This document shows positions 59,201 to 64,000 of a DNA stretch of 64,000 bases, piece after piece (the first letter of the stretch is position 1; every line of letters begins with the position of its first letter). The notes under the pieces were generated by a model that was not told the DNA's origin, did no database searches, and saw only the letters and a list, made by a program, of their open reading frames with translations. Source of the stretch: Rosa chinensis (taxonomy: Eukaryota; Streptophyta; Magnoliopsida; Rosales; Rosaceae); the NCBI RefSeq assembly GCF_002994745.2, contig NC_037094.1:11531001-11595000 (forward strand). The letters run 5' to 3'. The translations under genes were made by a program, and so were the position numbers.

Positions 59201-60848
59201 TAACATCTGCAATTGAAGAACAAGATCCAACCAAAACGTGCGGTACGAAAGATTAGCGGTGAGAATGACCACGGGACGATGAAGTCTGCAATGAAGGACA
59301 AGAACAAGGATATATGTGGAATGAAGATGGAATGGAAGAACAATCTTATAGGGCGCTCTTCTCAGAGCTCTCCCGTGGAAGGACAATTTTTTTGTTTTTT
59401 TTTTTTTTTTGAGAGAGAGAGAGAATTACAACTATAGATCTATAACTTTGAAATAACCTTAAAGAAAAATTTTATTAACACATTCCTAAATTCTTAATAC
59501 GCATATCTCAGATTTTTTTTTTTCGCCAAATTTTCCCCAAATTTTCTTAATTTACCCTATAGTTTGTAGTTTTGTATAATGCCATGTTCTCGCTCTAGTG
59601 TCCACCCATCTATGTTCGCTCTCCCTCCAAAGCCATCTCTTAGTTCTTGTTGTACCACACCCAACACTACACATCACCTAGATCACTCATATATTAATTA
59701 GTAGATTGATATATGCAATTATCAGTCATCACAGTCCAAGAAAAAAGATAAGTAGTGTTTCAAACTTTACAGAATGGTTATTATTTTACCTTTCTTTTAT
59801 GGTATGATGTGCATAATGGTTATCCGTGGTGTAAAAAATGGTCTGATGTGCAGAATGGTTTCTTCCAAACCAATCCAAATTCATCACTACTAAGAGCTTG
59901 TCCGTCGTGTAGAATGGTTATTATTATTATTATAATGAAGAAAAGAGAAAACTACTTAAAAGGACCAGGTTTAAGCAGTGATTTATTTATATTAGTTTGG
60001 GAGACACATAAGCATTTTAATAATTTAGTCGCCTTTAGACATCTTGTCGTCGGGCAGGCAATTTACAAAAATATGAAAAATATGAGATGTGTATCAAGTT
60101 GAATTTAAGGTCTCGAAAACAACTATTAATTTCCACCTAGCCGACGTAGGAGAACTATTCTATAAGGTTGTAAGTTCCCCTTCTGAGTTGTTACATATTG
60201 GGTTTTTTTTCTTTTGTCAAGCGTTTCATTATGGTTTTGCTATCTTCTACTCACTTCTTTTGTTAGTCTTAAGACTGGAACAAGGAGATTAAAATCTGGT
60301 GTCACAAAATGCTTCATTCTGGCTCTGTTCAGTGTTGTTTGACGGCAAATAACCGCTCAATTTGTTTGGCATATTGGCACGAATCTTCCATTGCTAATTT
60401 TTTTTTTCTTTTTTTTTTTAACACTTATGTCATTAAAACGTCAGGAAGCCTATGTTATTCACGAAAGTGATAATTTTTTTAAAATCCAAAACGGCTCAAA
60501 AAAAAAAAAAAGAGACAGGCCCAGTTCAAAGCTTGGGCCGGTTGAATTACAAATCCACAAACGGCCCGGCGGATGGAAACTTGGTAACTCCGGTTTTTGG
60601 TGTTTCATTACCATCCACATTTCACGGTTAAAAATATTGAAAAATTTGGCTCCCTATAAAACCCTAAATTCACCACAAACCCCAGGGTCCAATTACTTTC
60701 TTCCGCTCTCATTCTCTCTCTCTCTCTCTCTTCTATCCACTCTCTAGTCTCTATTTATAACTTCAATTAAGAGGGACACAGATAAATAGGGCTCATTCAA
60801 TTTTATCCCAATTCACAATCCTAATGTTTTGATAATTGAAGCTCATGA
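59200..60848. other. Spacer and leader of the EMB2759-like gene
   Basis: The spacer carries GA and T-rich tracts. Near 60700 a CT-rich leader begins. A donor CAG|GTTAGT at 60849-60857 and an acceptor at 61313 suggest a 462-bp leader intron (60852-61313). No other gene. Confidence 0.4.
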
Positions 60849-61389
60849 CAGGTTAGTTGGATTCTTTCATTTTGGCTTTCAATTCTGAACTTGTATCTTT
60901 TAGGGTTTTGTTTTCTGAGCACAAATTGTTGAGCTTTTTTGGTTTTTACATGAAATGGAGGAAAGTGGGGGAACAAAGTTTGAAGCTTTACATTTGGTTT
61001 TGGTGAATTTTTAGGTACTTATTTAGATTTGTGAATCCTCTAGTTATGAGAAATTTCGAGGATAAGAAAAGGAGAAATGGGTTTTCAAGTTCTTCTCCAA
61101 TTGTATTCTGGGTTTGTTTGAACTATTGCTTCTGAAATTAATCGGGGTAGCTTAGCTTGAGAGGAATTAGTGTTTGAAAATTTTGACATATCAATAAATC
61201 TTGTGATGGGTTCTGTGAATTCTTCTTATTGGAGTTGAAATTGGTTGGAATTCTCTACCTTATCTGTGTAATAACAAGATGTTATGTTGTTCCTTGTATT
61301 CTCTTTACTGCAGAAGTGAGTGGTTTTTTGCGGTTGTTTATCAAATTAGGCCCTGCTGAGTAAATGATTTGGTCGTTAAGGTGGAGACA

Positions 61390-63190
61390 ATGGCATTGGT
61401 TACCCATCAAATGCAGGTAATTTGAAGCAATGTCCATGTGGAGGTTTTGCCCTTCATATTCGCCAATATATTGCTGCTTTTTAGTTCACGGGGCTAATCT
61501 CTTGACTCTTGATAATGCATTGGGTTTCTGTCTTTGTCTAAGTAAAACTGAAGATCAGAAATCACTTTCGTGAGATTACTGAGACTCTTTAGTTGTATAG
61601 AATTATTTTTCATTTTCAAATCATGGACTTTTGTATTGAAAACTTTCTTATTATTTCTACTTTTAATAGAAATTTGAGCTTTGTATGTTTTTTGTTTATC
61701 GCATTGCAGGGTTCGTTTGTGACGTATCCGTCCAGGCCTTTGTCATGGAGCAAGGGGATGAAGTTGAAGCGGTGTGTAACAACACTTCACATTGTTGGGA
61801 GAACAGATAGTTGCTCTATTATAAAGCACAATATTTGTTTCAAGTGGGAACTTCCTTCAAGTCTGTTATGTTGGTATTTGATCTATTTATTTTTTCTTCT
61901 AGTCTCTTACCAGCTAAATTTGTGACTGCCACTTGTAAATTCTTCAAACACTCCCACAATTGTGAGTCACATGCCCACAGGAGTGAACACACACCACATC
62001 AAATACACATTTCTTTATCTTGATCAATTAAATTCATAGAATTTGTTTCACAGTGTAGGGGCTTCTCCCATGCGTGGACCAAAACTTAAACCATTGAGAG
62101 TTTCAGCCTTCAAAGGCAATGCCCAGAATGATAAATCTGGAGGTAGAAAAGGTGGATCAAAGCTTCCTAAGAATTCAGTCAAACTAAAAGAGAATGAGGA
62201 TCCCAAAGCGGGATCTCCCCAGGCAAATGATATCCCTATTTCCTATGCCTCTGAAGCAAATGAGAGTATTGCATCTTCCCTTGCCATACATAATCTGTTT
62301 AAGAAATGGTTGAGAATGCTCCGAACGCATTCATCAGGTGAAGTAGTAGACGGGATTTTGGGAGAAGAACCTCCTCAAAAGGTGATATCAGAAACTGAGC
62401 ATGAGACTCAAAACGAGGAGAGAGATGGTATTCTAAGGATGGTTTGGTGCAGTTTTCTCAGTCTAAATGCTACAATAAAGATACCCTTGCTTATCTTGTA
62501 AGTATAATGCTCTCTCGGGTTTGTGAATAAAAATTTCTTGCATTCTATTATGTGCTAATTTTATTGCATCGTGTACATGAAGTTGTCCAGAATTGGATGT
62601 CAGACTTTGGTTTTTGTGGGGGTGGGGGTTTTTGTTTCTGCAAAAAATTCTTGCATTTTCATACTCAAGCTTTTGTTTGCTATAATCACAAAAAGTTTTG
62701 ATAAATTGAAATAGTTTCAACTTGATAGTTCTGCACATCTATCTTGTTGGTTATAATTCTCTGCTTTATCTGCAGCATCCCCTCGTACCTGGCAGTGAAT
62801 ATACTTTATGGCGCCGAAGTTTCAAAGGAGTTAACTCCTTTGTGGGTTCTGGGACCCTTCATTGCAGCTCTCTACATCAAGATGCTCCAGTGGTTGTGTG
62901 CACTCTATGTTTTCAGCTTCAAGCAGACTGTTAAAGTAATCAAGAACTTGCCCACTTATTACCTGGTGGCGTATAGATACATTTTTCATGGGAAGCTTAA
63001 AGAGGATGTATATGCTCGTTTCTGGCAGCCTGTAGCTGACATTAAGAATTTAGATTACAAGAAACTATCCAGAAGAAAGCTGAAAGTATTACAAGAGTTA
63101 ATATTGGAGAAGTACCTTGATTTTGTGGAATCAATATGGCCATATTATTGCAGAGCAATCAGATTCTTAAAGAGGGCTAATCTCATTTAG
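61390..63190 (+). CDS. EMB2759: EMB2759-like plastid/membrane protein
   Basis: Four coding exons: 61390-61416, 61710-61843, 62054-62497 and 62776-63190 (stop TAG). They total 339 aa; phases 0, 2 and 2 join cleanly. The N-terminus is basic and rich in Ser/Thr/Pro (MALVTHQMQGSFVTYPSRP), like a transit peptide. A variable charged middle follows. The conserved C-terminal half has two hydrophobic segments (IPLLILFIPSYLAVNILYG and LWVLGPFIAALYIKMLQWL) and a tail with FWQPVADIKNLDYKKLS and YYCRAIRFLKRANLI. The tail is a signature of the plant family that includes Arabidopsis EMB2759, recalled as At5g63050, loss of which arrests embryos. Molecular function unknown. Confidence 0.82.
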
Positions 63191-64000
63191 AAGAGAAGTC
63201 CTTTGTTAGATCAATCGGCTGAAGTTGGAGTTGCTCCTGATGATGGTTGAAAAGGTATTGAGTTGCTTTCAAGGAGCAAGCCAGCCCCATTTTAGATCGG
63301 GTTTCATCTTGATGTCTAGCTAGTCAACAATCACGACAAGCAGATTTGTCCGGGTTTTTGTAATTTTTTTATAAGGCAGCATTAGCATTCTTATTTTTGG
63401 ATGAGGTCCGTATTATTTTGCTTATGTAATGTATTCAGCTGCTGCGAATGTTCTTGAGGTTCCAAAATGAGAGGGTATTTTCATTTCGACTCTTGTTGTC
63501 ATCCTTTATAATCTTTATTGCGTCATTCAAGCCATCATGTTGAGAGTCATTTGCCTATACATCTTGCAGTTGATTCAATTCTCCTGCATGGATCAATTTC
63601 TAGGACTCGGCTAGTGAATGTAGTATGGCCTGAAGCAAAAACCAGATATCTGCACAGAGGCTTCTTGTAGGTTGTATTGTTTTTCGGCTTAAACCCTTTC
63701 CTCCCTCATTTTCCATCTGAAGGTTTCTGAAAAGGAGCAGACTAGTTCAACGTTGTAACAAGTCTTCTCCTATCTTTCTAAAAAATGGCCAACTATATTC
63801 CTTTTCATTATATATACAATGAAACTATGTCATTCAACTATTCAAGATATGAAATACCTGTCCAAAATCTGAAAATCAGATTAAGAACAGAATGTCAAAC
63901 TTGGCTCTTGGTTTATTAATTAATTTTGTAAACATAAAAAAACAAAATAAAAATTGAGAAAAAAATGGAAAGAAAAACAAAATATCGGTATATACAAGAG
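63191..64000. other. 3' flank of the EMB2759-like gene
   Basis: 3' UTR and spacer, no gene seen up to the window end. Confidence 0.4.

Overview
This is plant nuclear DNA, most likely from a eudicot; a Rosaceae origin is a guess from the flavour of the repeats. The evidence is intron-bearing genes with GT-AG splice sites, AT-rich introns, CT-rich leaders, plant-only gene families and a dense mix of Mutator-like (MULE), hAT, Harbinger, Ty1/copia and Ty3 elements. Exon models were built by hand from splice signals, frame continuity and protein-family memory.

Layout. 0-9.4 kb is mostly MULE territory. It holds a non-autonomous MULE (85-1754), F-box debris, and a 5.6-kb MULE (3756-9323) with ~513-bp terminal inverted repeats (TIRs), a near-intact transposase gene and captured pieces of GET3-type ATPase and eIF1A genes. 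9.5-28.4 kb is an old tandem duplication of a two-gene unit. CRAL-TRIO/Sec14-like copy 1 is intact (9512-11995). It is followed by PPR gene 1 (15845-17635), a shattered CRAL-TRIO copy 2 (about 19.2-22.4 kb, invaded by a Harbinger MITE, a solo copia LTR and a hAT element), PPR gene 2 (24449-26236) and a CRAL-TRIO copy 3 relic (27.3-28.4 kb). Two further MULE-like elements lie at 12613-13613 and 14017-15166; the second carries an R2R3-MYB gene fragment. 28.7-34.6 kb holds a cyclic nucleotide-gated channel gene (+) converging on an APY7-like apyrase gene (-). 35.9-38.7 kb is a decayed copia element. 40.6-47.2 kb is the homologue of MODIFIER OF SNC1 1 (MOS1), nine coding exons and 1,582 aa. 48-58 kb is repeat-rich: a MULE-like element with a long CT microsatellite, a small zinc-knuckle gene relic, and a defective Ty3 retrotransposon (51050-57957) that itself contains a 2.7-kb LTR-like insertion. 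58.7-59.2 kb is a Tat/Athila-like LTR remnant. 61.4-63.2 kb is an EMB2759-like gene.

How the parts relate. The host genes are housekeeping or signalling genes with no operon-like logic: lipid binding, RNA binding, ion channel, nucleotide hydrolysis, immune-gene regulation and plastid/embryo function. From memory, the Arabidopsis counterparts of the CRAL-TRIO gene and the EMB2759 gene are neighbours (At5g63060 and At5g63050), so the window may keep an ancestral block expanded by duplication and insertion. The most distinctive biology is the MULE population: at least five elements, two carrying recognisable host-gene fragments, one with both transposase and captured sequence.
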